Shown in pieces: positions 1 through 9,400 of a stretch of 64,000 nucleotides of DNA. The stretch covers positions 620,001 through 684,000 of the forward strand of contig JACJYB010000002.1 in assembly GCA_020636355.1 (NCBI GenBank), read 5' to 3'. Below the pieces are notes generated by a model that worked only from the letters and a program-made list of their open reading frames with translations, searched no databases and was not told the DNA's origin. Made by a program: the position numbers and the translations under genes. Numbering within the stretch: position 1 is the stretch's first letter; every line of letters begins with the position of its first letter. The stretch is from Lewinellaceae bacterium (GTDB taxonomy: Bacteria > Bacteroidota > Bacteroidia > Chitinophagales > Saprospiraceae).

Positions 1-608
1 CGGTCCACATCCAGGAACATGTCTCCGGTATCTCCCGTATAGATACCGATGCCGCCATTGGTTATCAATGCTGGCCCCACCGGGTTTCCGGAGAGGGCTT
101 CTTCTTTGCAGCGCTGAAGAAATCAGAAAATCTGCATCACTCTTCCCGGAAGAAATCCAGACCCCTCCCAAAGATTCATTCTTCCATGGCTAAAGAATTG
201 GCACATCACATCACCAATTATCAGAGCCAGTCGGCTTTGGTCCATAATCATTTCCTATACGCCGTACCTGCCATTCAACTAGACTTTATCTCCATGCTTT
301 TGCAGCATTTCCCTAAGACAGAGCCGGTGGCCTGCCTGGGACAATGGATCGGAAATCAAATTAAACCGCATCCGGCTTTAGCATTATCCACCAGCTATGG
401 TGGCTCCTACCCTGACCTGGAATTGGAACTGGAACAAGCACTAGCCTTTCTTGCGCAACAGGCATTACCTATCCAGGCTTCGTCCGGGTGGTTGAGGGTT
501 ACTTATCAAGGCCTGGGGCTGGGCTGGGTTAAGTCTGTTGGCGGACGGTTAAATAATTATCATCCCAAACATTGGCGCATCAGACATTTGCCCCGCGACA
601 TGGAATGA
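1..608 (+). CDS. RsmF/NSUN-like rRNA (cytosine-C5) methyltransferase, C-terminal part
   Basis: The reading frame is open from the first full codon at position 3 and ends at TGA 606-608, so the 5' end lies outside the window. The visible part is not the catalytic Rossmann domain but the tail. It has GYQCWPHRVSGEGFFFAAL, which matches the end of the methyltransferase fold in NOL1/NOP2/sun-family enzymes (the Y-x-x-x-P-H-x-x-x-G-E-G-F-F pattern). A basic linker follows, then a PUA-like RNA-binding domain ending in LGWVKSVGGRLNNYHPKHWR, the usual LGW(x)K...NNYYPKEWR ending of Bacteroidetes RsmF-like proteins. These enzymes use SAM to make m5C in 16S rRNA. The catalytic cysteines cannot be checked here. 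Family is well supported; the exact target base is inference. Confidence 0.85.
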   Translation, partial: VHIQEHVSGISRIDTDAAIGYQCWPHRVSGEGFFFAALKKSENLHHSSRKKSRPLPKIHSSMAKELAHHITNYQSQSALVHNHFLYAVPAIQLDFISMLLQHFPKTEPVACLGQWIGNQIKPHPALALSTSYGGSYPDLELELEQALAFLAQQALPIQASSGWLRVTYQGLGLGWVKSVGGRLNNYHPKHWRIRHLPRDME

Positions 609-758
609 TGGTCAGACACCATTCCGCCTTTCATGCATCACAATTCGAAAGGGATCAACTACTTTCATTTTATGCTTACTTTCCTAACCGGGAATTTTTC
701 TTAATTTCCCGCATCCAATTGGATAGAAAGCAACCGATAACACAAAACCATCGCACGT

Positions 759-2381
759 ATGAAGAAATTTTTCCTCGCATTGGGAGGATTCCTTTTCCTC
801 CAGGTTTCCCTATTTAGCCAAGCAGCTGTTGATACTTCAGGGTTAGACTACCGTATCAACGAGGCATTTACACCATTTTCAGATGCCTGGCAAAACATCG
901 TTTTATACCCAATTCCATTGGGTGGGGGCAAAGAGTTACCCATCGTTTTGCTACTGCTTATCGGTGGTGCGTTGTTTTTTACCATTTACTTCTCATTTGT
1001 CAACATCCGCCGGTTTCCTCTTGCTATCCGGGTTGTCCGTGGACAATACGATGAAATGGATCACCATGAAGCCATTTCTCCGGATTCTTCCATTGTTGTT
1101 GACGGCGACGTCCTCAGGACCATTGAAGATGAGAGCAAGCATGGCGAGGTAAGCCATTTTCAAGCTTTGGCCACGGCTGTCTCCGGTACGGTAGGCCTTG
1201 GGAACATCGCTGGGGTCGCACTGGCTATCGCATTGGGCGGTCCTGGTGCCACTTTTTGGATGATTATCTGTGGTTTATTGGGAATGTCTACAAAATTTGT
1301 CGAATGTACACTTGGTGTTAAATACCGGGATATCGGACCAGATGGTACGGTATATGGCGGTCCGATGTATTATCTGTCAAAAGGATTAAAAGAAAAAGGA
1401 TTCACCGGTCTGGGCAAAGCATTGTCATTCATCTTTGCCTTTCTATGCGTAGGTGCATCTTTCGGAGGCGGTAATGCAGCTCAATCCAATCAGGCAGCTT
1501 CCCAGCTGGCATCCATGCTGGGCATGCAGGGCGGAGCTTCAGGAACCATCATCGGAGTTGTTCTTGCTATCGTTGTCGGTTTTGTTATCATTGGAGGGAT
1601 CAAACGAATTGCTTCCGTAACGGAGAAGATCGTACCATTCATGGCCATTCTTTACGTTGCCGCTTGCGTGTTTATCGTATTCGAACACTTCAGCCTGATC
1701 GATGATGCATTTATTTTGATCATGAAAGGAGCCTTTACTCCGCAAGCCGGTTTAGGCGGTTTGGTTGGTGTTTTGATTATCGGTTTCCGTCGTGCTGCAT
1801 TTTCAAACGAAGCTGGTGCAGGCTCAGCCGCAATCGCCCACTCTGCCGTTAAAACAAAATTTCCTGCTTCTGAGGGTTTGGTTGCCTTGCTTGAACCGTT
1901 CATTGATACCGTCGTAATCTGTACGATGACCGCGTTGGTTATCATCTTTTACAATTTCAACGGCGTATTTGAATATGGCACTGGCTCGGTGGTTGTCAAC
2001 GGTGTAACGGTGGAAGGCTCAACCCTTACCTCCCTGGCATTTGGAGAGAGAATATCGTGGTTTCCTTACGTGCTGACCATAGCCATTGTGTTATTTGCCG
2101 TATCGACGATGATCTCCTGGTCCTATTACGGCTTGCAGTCCTGGAAATATTTATTTGGAAGAAGCAAAGCAGCGGATTTATCGTATAAAGTGATATTCCT
2201 GATCTTCATTGTCATTGGCGCAGCAGCGAACATGAGTGCAGTCTGGGGTTTCTCAGATGCCATGATTCTGGCACTGGTATTCCCGAATATGATCGGTCTG
2301 CTCCTTCTTTTCCCAAGGGTAAGGGAGGAACTCAACCGGTATTTACAGGGCATCAAGAAGTGGAGTCTCGCTTCTAAATAG
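759..2381 (+). CDS. Sodium:alanine/glycine symporter family (AGCS) amino-acid carrier
   Basis: A 540-residue polytopic inner-membrane protein that should couple sodium (or proton) entry to uptake of a small amino acid such as alanine or glycine. Family hallmarks are visible: PGATFWMIICGLLGMSTKF followed by a Glu and VKYRD around residues 165-190, and FSNEAGAGSAAIAHSA around residues 348-363, the conserved AGCS signature. About ten hydrophobic segments are spread along the chain. An extra hydrophobic N-terminus ending near QAA (residues 1-23) looks like a cleavable signal sequence ahead of the first real transmembrane helix, as in many Bacteroidetes members. It stands alone between the rRNA methyltransferase and the TPR protein with about 150 nt upstream. 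The substrate is not determined by sequence. Confidence 0.93.
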   Translation: MKKFFLALGGFLFLQVSLFSQAAVDTSGLDYRINEAFTPFSDAWQNIVLYPIPLGGGKELPIVLLLLIGGALFFTIYFSFVNIRRFPLAIRVVRGQYDEMDHHEAISPDSSIVVDGDVLRTIEDESKHGEVSHFQALATAVSGTVGLGNIAGVALAIALGGPGATFWMIICGLLGMSTKFVECTLGVKYRDIGPDGTVYGGPMYYLSKGLKEKGFTGLGKALSFIFAFLCVGASFGGGNAAQSNQAASQLASMLGMQGGASGTIIGVVLAIVVGFVIIGGIKRIASVTEKIVPFMAILYVAACVFIVFEHFSLIDDAFILIMKGAFTPQAGLGGLVGVLIIGFRRAAFSNEAGAGSAAIAHSAVKTKFPASEGLVALLEPFIDTVVICTMTALVIIFYNFNGVFEYGTGSVVVNGVTVEGSTLTSLAFGERISWFPYVLTIAIVLFAVSTMISWSYYGLQSWKYLFGRSKAADLSYKVIFLIFIVIGAAANMSAVWGFSDAMILALVFPNMIGLLLLFPRVREELNRYLQGIKKWSLASK

Positions 2382-2411
2382 ATCAACCGTAGTTGCCGGG
2401 ATTTCATCCAA

Positions 2412-2438
2412 TTGTTAACCCGGCAAACCGATACTTTG
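2412..2438 (+). promoter_or_regulatory. Candidate Bacteroidetes promoter for the GT-C/TPR gene
   Basis: TTG at 2412-2414 and TACTTTG at 2432-2438 are separated by 17 nt, and the ATG of the next gene follows at 2452. The -7 element is one base shorter than the TAnnTTTG consensus, so this is a moderate match only. Confidence 0.4.
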
Positions 2439-2451
2439 AAGCGTCAGTCCT

Positions 2452-4266
2452 ATGGCATCAGACAAGAAACGCCCAGGAAAACCCAAAAAGTCTTCCGACC
2501 GGATACCGGCAATGTCTCTGGCTTGGTGGTGGGGTTTAATTCCAGCATTAATAACGCTGATCATTTATATTCCGGCATTCCAGTTGGGCTGGACGAACTG
2601 GGATGATCCGCGCTATATCCTGGAAAACGAAGCCATACTACAAATGGACTGGGGATCACTGATAACCCAGTCTTTTGTGGGCAACTATCATCCCCTGACC
2701 ATGTTATCACTTGGCCTTGATCACCTCTTGTTTGGCACATCGGCCTCAGGGTACCACCTGGTCAATGTTCTGCTCCATACGCTCTCAACCGTGCTGGTTT
2801 ACTTCCTGTTTGCAAAGATGTCCCGAAATGGCTGGGTTGGATTTTTTACCGCTTTGCTTTTTGGTATTCACCCCATGCACGTTGAGTCTGTAGCCTGGAT
2901 TGCTGAACGTAAGGATGTGCTGTATGGCCTCTTTTTTATCGCCGGCCTTTTAGCATACCTTCGATTTCAGAAGGATCGAAACCGTGTGTATTACGCAGCA
3001 ACACTGCTCTTCTTTTTGCTTGCCGTACTTTCGAAAGCTATGGCTATTGTCTTTCCAGTGGCCATGTTACTCATGGATTATTGGAAAAATGGCCGCTTCA
3101 AACAAGAAGCACGCAACTGGATAGACAAATTGCCTTTTTTTGTAGTGGCCATAGGGATGGGCATTCTGGCTATTGTTGTCCAGCAACAGGCAGGGGCCGT
3201 ATCGAAACTCGAAGTGTTAACCTGGTACAACCGGATAACCGTTGGATTTTATGGACTGGCCATGTATCCGATTAAGTTGTTATTCCCTTTCCATTTGAGC
3301 AATGTGTACCCTTATCCCAGGCTGACATCTTCTGGCTTATTCCCGTTCAGCTACTATCTGATAGCACTTGCCGGCGCTGCCTTCCTTATTCTGATTTACA
3401 TCCAGTGGCGACGCAAAAAAATGTTAATGTTCTGGAGCTTTAGCTTTTACGCCCTTATGGTTGTCATGGTCCTGCAATGGATTTCCATTGGGTCAGCGGT
3501 CATGGCGGATCGCTATACATATCTTTCCTCTCTGGGCATCTTTTTTCTCGTTACCGCAGGTACCTCCATACATCTGGGCCGATTTAATAAGGGACTGCTA
3601 TGGCTTGGTTTTCTTGCCGTACTCACCGTGGTGTACGGTTCCGTCACCTGGACAAGAATCCCGGTTTGGTCATCCAGTGAAACACTCTGGAGAGACATGA
3701 TTCATAAATATCCAAACCGCTACGCCACTGGGTATAAAAATCTTGGGAATTACCTCGCGCAGTCCGGAAAGACAGAAGAAGCCCACCGGATGCTGAATAC
3801 AGGTGCAGGATTAGATCCTTTTGATGCGGAGATTCAGGAGTCCCTGGGTAATGTAAATAGCATGGAGGGCAAGGTAGATGTTGCCATTCGCAATTACGAT
3901 GAAGCACTTAAATTGGATCCTAATTTAATTTCCGTTTATCAAAACCGGGGAATTGCCTATTCGCTGCGGAAAGATTATAAACTCGCGATCAACGACTTTG
4001 ATAAAGCGCTGGAAATGGGTTCCTCCGAGCGGGATGTGTTGCCTAACCGCTCCTTTGCATTATTGTCGATGGGACGGCTTCAGGAAGCGATTGATGGATT
4101 TACACGCTGCATCGAACTGAACCCGAATGAAGGATCCTTTGACTATTTTATTTCACAAGCCTACTTCAACAGCGGAAACCTGACCAATGCCCGGGAATTC
4201 CTAAATTCGGCGAAGCAAAAAGGTTATGCCTCCATCAGTCCGGATTACGAGGATAAATTGAGATAA
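2452..4266 (+). CDS. GT-C fold membrane protein with TPR tail (TMTC-like)
   Basis: 604 residues. The first about 390 form a polytopic membrane domain with the acidic first-loop motif WTNWDDPRYI (near residue 48) typical of GT-C glycosyltransferases, and HPMHVESVAWIAERKDVLYG in the next loop, a hallmark of TMTC-type proteins and their many bacterial relatives. The last about 200 residues hold at least four TPR units, for example ISVYQNRGIAYSLRKDYKLA. GT-C enzymes move a sugar from a polyprenyl-phosphate donor, and TMTC proteins O-mannosylate cadherins; donor and acceptor are unknown here. A polyprenyl-phosphate-mannose-synthase-like gene sits at 41.9-42.6 kb and could supply such a donor, which is inference. 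Confidence 0.8.
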   Translation: MASDKKRPGKPKKSSDRIPAMSLAWWWGLIPALITLIIYIPAFQLGWTNWDDPRYILENEAILQMDWGSLITQSFVGNYHPLTMLSLGLDHLLFGTSASGYHLVNVLLHTLSTVLVYFLFAKMSRNGWVGFFTALLFGIHPMHVESVAWIAERKDVLYGLFFIAGLLAYLRFQKDRNRVYYAATLLFFLLAVLSKAMAIVFPVAMLLMDYWKNGRFKQEARNWIDKLPFFVVAIGMGILAIVVQQQAGAVSKLEVLTWYNRITVGFYGLAMYPIKLLFPFHLSNVYPYPRLTSSGLFPFSYYLIALAGAAFLILIYIQWRRKKMLMFWSFSFYALMVVMVLQWISIGSAVMADRYTYLSSLGIFFLVTAGTSIHLGRFNKGLLWLGFLAVLTVVYGSVTWTRIPVWSSSETLWRDMIHKYPNRYATGYKNLGNYLAQSGKTEEAHRMLNTGAGLDPFDAEIQESLGNVNSMEGKVDVAIRNYDEALKLDPNLISVYQNRGIAYSLRKDYKLAINDFDKALEMGSSERDVLPNRSFALLSMGRLQEAIDGFTRCIELNPNEGSFDYFISQAYFNSGNLTNAREFLNSAKQKGYASISPDYEDKLR

Positions 4267-4281
4267 AGCTTTCAAAAGCAG

Positions 4282-4313
4282 TTGTGCAAAATTTTAGGAC
4301 TTCCCTAATTTTG
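4282..4313 (+). promoter_or_regulatory. Promoter for folK/deoxynucleoside kinase
   Basis: TTG at 4282-4284 and a perfect TAnnTTTG box (TAATTTTG, 4306-4313) are separated by 21 nt, fitting the Bacteroidetes primary sigma consensus. The ATG at 4329 follows 15 nt later. This argues against the upstream in-frame ATG at 4284, which would lie inside the promoter. Confidence 0.7.
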
Positions 4314-4328
4314 TTGGAAATTGCATCC

Positions 4329-4835
4329 ATGACACCCTTTCCACCTCCGCACCAGGTTGTCCTCTCACTGGGAGGTAATGTAGGACAAGTTCTGGATACA
4401 TTTGCACGATCAAAAGAAATGCTGGTTAATACCATTGGTCCAATTATCCAGTCCAGCCGGCTTTATTTTACAGAACCTTGGGGAGAACCGGACCAACCTC
4501 ATTTCTTCAATCAAGTCATCCTGATTGAAACTGGACTTTCCCCTTTACAGGTTTTGCAGGCGTGTCAACAAATAGAAACAGATTTTGACCGTAAGCGCTC
4601 TGTGCGCTGGGGGCCTCGCACATTGGATATTGACATCCTTTTTTATGACCATCTGGTTTTGGAAACTGAAGAACTTACCATCCCGCACCCAAGAATACAT
4701 GAAAGAAATTTTATATTGGTCCCGTTAATGGAAATTATTCCCGACTGGGTCCATCCGGTCTACGATCTGAGCATTGAAGAATTGTATGTGCAATGCGAAG
4801 ATTTTAATGAAGTTATGATTGCCGAAGAAGAATGA
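4329..4835 (+). CDS. folK: 2-amino-4-hydroxy-6-hydroxymethyldihydropteridine pyrophosphokinase (HPPK)
   Basis: HPPK transfers pyrophosphate from ATP to 6-hydroxymethyl-7,8-dihydropterin in folate synthesis, in the cytoplasm. The protein has the N-terminal VVLSLGGNVGQ and the signature VRWGPRTLDIDILFYD, which carries the two Asp residues that bind the catalytic magnesium ions, followed by IPHPRIHERNFILVPL. A longer frame begins at 4284, but the start at 4329 gives 168 residues, the family's normal length, and lies just after a good promoter. The gene overlaps the following kinase by ATGA (4832-4835), so the two are translationally coupled; this folK-kinase pairing is common in Bacteroidetes. 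Identification is firm. Confidence 0.95.
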   Translation: MTPFPPPHQVVLSLGGNVGQVLDTFARSKEMLVNTIGPIIQSSRLYFTEPWGEPDQPHFFNQVILIETGLSPLQVLQACQQIETDFDRKRSVRWGPRTLDIDILFYDHLVLETEELTIPHPRIHERNFILVPLMEIIPDWVHPVYDLSIEELYVQCEDFNEVMIAEEE

Positions 4836-5482
4836 GCCAATCAATACCACATCAGTACATTTGCATCGAAGGCAATATTGGTGCCGGAAAGACCACGTTG
4901 TGCCAGCGTCTTGCCCAGGATTTTAACTGCAATCTGGTTCTGGAAGAATTCACGGATAATCCATTTCTCCCTCATTTTTATAAAGATCCGGCTCGATTTG
5001 CCTTGCCGCTTGAGTTATTTTTTATGACGGAAAGGCACAAACAACTGGAAAAATCGCTCATTCATCAGGACCTTTTCCATGAATTTATTGTAGCCGATTA
5101 TTTCTTTCTCAAAACATTGTTGTTTGCAAAAAACAATCTCAAAGAGGATGAATACCGGCTTTTTCAACGCATGTTTTTTACTCTTGCCAATAATTTCCCA
5201 AACCCGGATCTGCTAATTTATCTGCACCGATCGCCCGAAAACTTGCTTAAAAATATCGCCCAGAGAGGCCGGCAATTTGAAGCGGAAATTCAGCTTAATT
5301 ATTTGAAAGCTCTTCAGGATATCTATTTTGAGTATTTCCGGTCTGAAGTGAGCTTCCCAATTATCATACTGGATGCGGACCGTCTTGATTTCCTGTCCAA
5401 TGAACAGGATTATAATGAAATTAAGACCTTAATCACCAGAACTTATCAGCCGGGAGTACATCGAATCCAACTGATCAATTAA
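4832..5482 (+). CDS. Deoxynucleoside kinase family protein
   Basis: 216 residues with the P-loop GNIGAGKTTLCQRLA at about residues 13-27 and the lid-type arginine segment LLKNIAQRGRQFE near residue 140, matching the deoxyadenosine/deoxyguanosine kinase family. These cytoplasmic enzymes phosphorylate deoxynucleosides with ATP for nucleotide salvage. Base specificity cannot be read with confidence. The ATG overlaps the folK stop (ATGA), so it is co-transcribed with folK. Its stop codon sits inside a 9-bp hairpin shared with the end of the convergent PorP/SprF-like gene. Confidence 0.9.
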   Translation: MSQSIPHQYICIEGNIGAGKTTLCQRLAQDFNCNLVLEEFTDNPFLPHFYKDPARFALPLELFFMTERHKQLEKSLIHQDLFHEFIVADYFFLKTLLFAKNNLKEDEYRLFQRMFFTLANNFPNPDLLIYLHRSPENLLKNIAQRGRQFEAEIQLNYLKALQDIYFEYFRSEVSFPIIILDADRLDFLSNEQDYNEIKTLITRTYQPGVHRIQLIN

Positions 5483-5496
5483 TTAATATTGATCAG
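5471..5496. terminator. Hairpin spanning two convergent stop codons
   Basis: CTGATCAAT (5471-5479) and ATTGATCAG (5488-5496) form a perfect 9-bp inverted repeat with an 8-nt A/T loop. It contains the last codons and stops of both the kinase (+) and the PorP-like gene (-). There is no clear T-tract on either side, so a bidirectional terminator role is only a suggestion. Confidence 0.4.
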
Positions 5497-6469
5497 ACAG
5501 AATAAATTGATATTGGATAATCATCCGTGTGCCCCACCGGTTTATCCTGGTTAACGCATCCTCCAGTCGCAACCCCACCAGATGATCCCGCCATCGGATC
5601 CTGGCCTGAAATCCCCCGTGCATCAATTGCAGTCCGTAGGGATCGCGATTCAATCCCAGGATTCCTCCAATTTGGAATGTCGTTTCTTCTCTCTCCTGTC
5701 TTCCTATCCGGATAAATCCCTGAGCTTGCAGGTCCGTAAAATGAGCCAGGCGGGTAAACCACCATTCCGTACCAAGAATCACTTGGCTGGTATGCTGATA
5801 CTCGACCTGACCCAGAAATTGCATCTGGGCCGGAATCTCATACGACCATCCATCCATATTCAAGGATGGCGTATTCAGCGCTGCAACGGACGGTATCAGC
5901 ATGATGCTCCAACGGCCAACGAATGCCTGGTAAAAAAGCCCGGCATTAACCACTGGCTGGACATTAGAACTCCAGTTCACACCATTCAGATTTTCAAGGG
6001 CATTGATAGTTGGATCAAATTGGTATAGCTGATCATTGAACTGGCTCGAAAAAATCCAGTTGCCGGACTCCATATTCAAATGAAAAAGACCAAGTTGAGC
6101 ACCGGCTCCGATCACCTGGCGGATGGTGGCTCGTTGATCACCCAGTTCACGGCGATAGGCAATTCCAGCCGCAAGCTGTTGATTGCGAAAAAGCGATCCA
6201 ACCCGCTGATCGCGGATCGACAGGCCGAGCGCCAGATGATCATAATCGGTTTGAAGGATACGGATCGCCGCATCTGCATTCCAGATGCGTACCCGGGTTG
6301 CGCTTTCTTGACCTTGAGATGACAGATAGACTCCCGCTTCGAGACTGCCTTCAGCTCCAATTCGGGCCGGCATGGTACTGGGGTCCGGCCACGTAACGGT
6401 CAATGTTTGCCCGGAAGCAATACCTTGCACAAAAAGACAAAAACAGAAGATCACGAGCCATCTTATCAT
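5483..6469 (-). CDS. PorP/SprF family type IX secretion outer-membrane protein
   Basis: 328 residues from the ATG at 6469, which overlaps the stop of the upstream 1323-residue gene as ATGA. A longer frame to 6538 exists but would run into the upstream gene and lacks a signal at its N-terminus. From this start there is a clear Sec signal peptide (MIRWLVIFCFCLFVQGIASG) followed by a beta-rich mature part with the features of PorP/SprF proteins: the conserved N-terminal region with PARIGAEGSLEAGVY, the aromatic strand repeats, and an ending in a beta-strand (MIIQYQFILSDQY). PorP/SprF proteins are T9SS-associated outer-membrane partners, normally encoded directly after surface adhesins with a type B sorting domain, exactly the arrangement here. 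Confidence 0.85.
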   Translation of the reverse strand: MIRWLVIFCFCLFVQGIASGQTLTVTWPDPSTMPARIGAEGSLEAGVYLSSQGQESATRVRIWNADAAIRILQTDYDHLALGLSIRDQRVGSLFRNQQLAAGIAYRRELGDQRATIRQVIGAGAQLGLFHLNMESGNWIFSSQFNDQLYQFDPTINALENLNGVNWSSNVQPVVNAGLFYQAFVGRWSIMLIPSVAALNTPSLNMDGWSYEIPAQMQFLGQVEYQHTSQVILGTEWWFTRLAHFTDLQAQGFIRIGRQEREETTFQIGGILGLNRDPYGLQLMHGGFQARIRWRDHLVGLRLEDALTRINRWGTRMIIQYQFILSDQY

Positions 6470-9400
6470 CGCAGTAATTGTATCCATCCGCTGGTCGATT
6501 CTTGCTTTCCGGGTCTGGTTTCGGCACGGACCAGCCAACGATATACGCCTGCTGGAACAGCTTTTCCTCTAAAGGTGCCGTCCCACCCAGTCGTTCGGTC
6601 ATTTAATTGATCCGTGTCTGAATCGTAAATCAGGTTTCCTAACCGGTCCCAAACCATTACCTCCAAAAGATGGATGGGCGGCGTTCCATGAATCACAAAG
6701 TGATCATTGAGCCCATCGCCATTGGGCGTAAATGCTGTTGGAACTTCGATCAGTATTTCATCTTCAACCGATACCTCCAGAAAATCTTCGGCCCGGCATC
6801 CCTTCCCATCTAAAACCATCACTTTAATGGATGTAGAATATTCAGGCTGAAGCAATAGCTCCGGACAATTCATGCAATCTGCCGGCACCTCACTGCCTGT
6901 CCACACCAGCGTAGGGTCACCCTGGGCATTTTCGATAACCGGGTTGATCAATATTGTCTGTCCATAACGTATGACGGTATCTCGTCCCAAATCGATAGAC
7001 AGACTGTCCGGAGACAGGACTAAAACAGTATCCTGAGCTGTACAATCTGCCTGGTCGCGGACAAAAAGCCGATACATACCTTCGGATAAGTCCCGGAAAA
7101 GCCCATTTGTTTGCCATTGCAGGCTATCCAGGGAAAAGAAAACCGACCCGTTAGATTGTTGTACCTGGACCATGAATAATCCATCCTGGTACCCGGCACA
7201 GGTCACATCACTTGCCGTAATAGAAAAGCGCAAGGTATCCAGTGGCACTATTTCAAATGTCCTGGAGAAGTTGCATCCACGGCTATCATGAACAAAGGCC
7301 GTATACTTACCTGGCTCAGCCAGTTTGATGCCATAACCATTGCTCATGTATTTGGATCCCCCTGTCCAGATGATCGAATAGGGAGCAAATGCTGCATCCA
7401 GTTGCATATCTATCGATCCCAATGGGCCTAATAGGCAGCTCGGTTGGATGATCTTTTCTTCAAGCAATGCATTTCTTCCCGGAGATACCACCTGGCAGGC
7501 TACTGCCTGGCATCCTTCTCCGTCGGTTACCGTGACGCAGTAATTGCCGGGTTGAACTTCCGTCAGTTCATCAGCTTCCCAGCCATTGTTCCATTGATAA
7601 ATATAAGGTGCGATGCCGCCGGATACGGTGACCCTTAAAACACCGCCATTTGCATCGGGGCAGGAAATAGCTTCGCTCTCCCACCCTACATCCAGCTTTT
7701 CGGGTTCACTTATCACCGTCATTGCCGAAACCTGACAACCTGATTGATCAGTGACTGTCACCCGGTAAGTGCCCGCAGCCAAATTGGACGCTACAGGGTT
7801 ATCCAGGAATGGGTTATGAGCCCAGTCAAATCGAAATGGTCCGCTGGCTCCGGAGACATTCACGCGTATCTGTCCTGTCTTTAATCCAGCACAATGGATT
7901 TCCTGCTGCTCGATGCTGAGTTCCAAATCCTGAGGAACAGATAGCTCAACCGTCTTGTAGGCCACACAACCTTTTTGGTCGGTAACGATCACCTGGTTTG
8001 GTCCAAAAGGCAAATCAACCGGGTTCGGTTCATCGTTTCCATTGGACCATGCGAATGCGTAGGGCAAGTTGCCGCCAGTCACCTGCAGTTCCACATGCCC
8101 ATCGTTCGCATACGGGCAAGTAACTTCCTGAATGATCCGGGCATCTACATGTAGCAGGTCAGGCTCCGAAATATGAAGGGTGTATGCTGTCTTGCAGCCA
8201 TTCTCATCGGTCACCACCAAGGGGAATGTTCCGGCTGCCAAATCGCTAAAATGCCCGGTATGGTTTTCCGTACCCTGGAGCCAATAGGTGTACCCGGGAA
8301 GCTGTTGCACCTGATATTCTTCGATTCTTTGACCAAAACAAGCAACGGAAGTATCCCGTGGCTGGCTAATCTGAGGTCCGGTAATACAAGGCACGGCCGA
8401 GCAATTGTAGGTAAAAATGGAATCAAGGCACAACCCATCAACTTTGAGGTAAAAAGTATCAGGCGGAGCGGGTAAAGTGCCATAAACTTGGCGGAATGGC
8501 GGTCGGTTCGGAGGAAACCAGTCCAAACCATTCGTACTGACTTCATAATTTACCCCAACTTCATTATTCCACAAAAAAGTCAAACTATCTCCGGTAGCGA
8601 CACACTGAATAGCTGTAGATTCCAACTTATTGGGAAGTACTTCCACATGCATTTGCCGGATATCCTGGCATCTTAACGTGGTACTCCGGATTAATGTATA
8701 ATTCGCTGATGTATCGGGATTGGTGAAAAGTATGGGACAATTGATACAGGGACTTGAATTGTCACGGGTCCATTCCCAGGTCTCTTGAATCGGATCGTTC
8801 AAACTAAGGTTCCAGTCCCGCAACTGGCCTTCTTCCAGGCTGTGATTGTAAATGGTGAGATACCAGGTCCCCGTAACGGGTCCACTGTAAGGCAAATTTA
8901 TAAACGGCAAAACATCCGGGCGATATGTTCCTATGAATGGCGGAGTAGCGTTTTGCCATAGCGTTGTTGAATCCCAGTTAAAACATACACTCGTCCATCC
9001 TCGCGGCCCCTGCCCTGATTCCATCAGGGGTATACGCACCCCACCAGGTGACGTTAAAAAGAGATCCCAGTTGGCATTCGTATTAGCATCGACCGCCAAA
9101 CAGAATGACTGCAGCCACTGGATATCGAAATAAGGCGCAGGGAAATAAGGAATTTCCAAAGAGAAATCGTTTCTGCCCGGAACGACCGCTCCCCTGCTTC
9201 CCCTGAAATTATAACGCAATGTACTATTTTGATTGCCCAGAAACCCCAAGGCAGTTCCCTGACAAACCGTTGTGTCCTCAGGTAAGTCCTTCAGCGATTC
9301 AAACCCATCCAGGACGGTCAGCCGGACCGTGTCAGCACCACACGAGCCATAGGACAAAATCAAATAGATTTCCTCCGCACCCTCATCCAATTTATCCGGT

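Noticed and set aside
4284..4328. Longer start for folK at 4284
   Set aside because: It would place the coding start inside a good promoter (TTG at 4282, TAATTTTG at 4306); the ATG at 4329 gives the normal family length.
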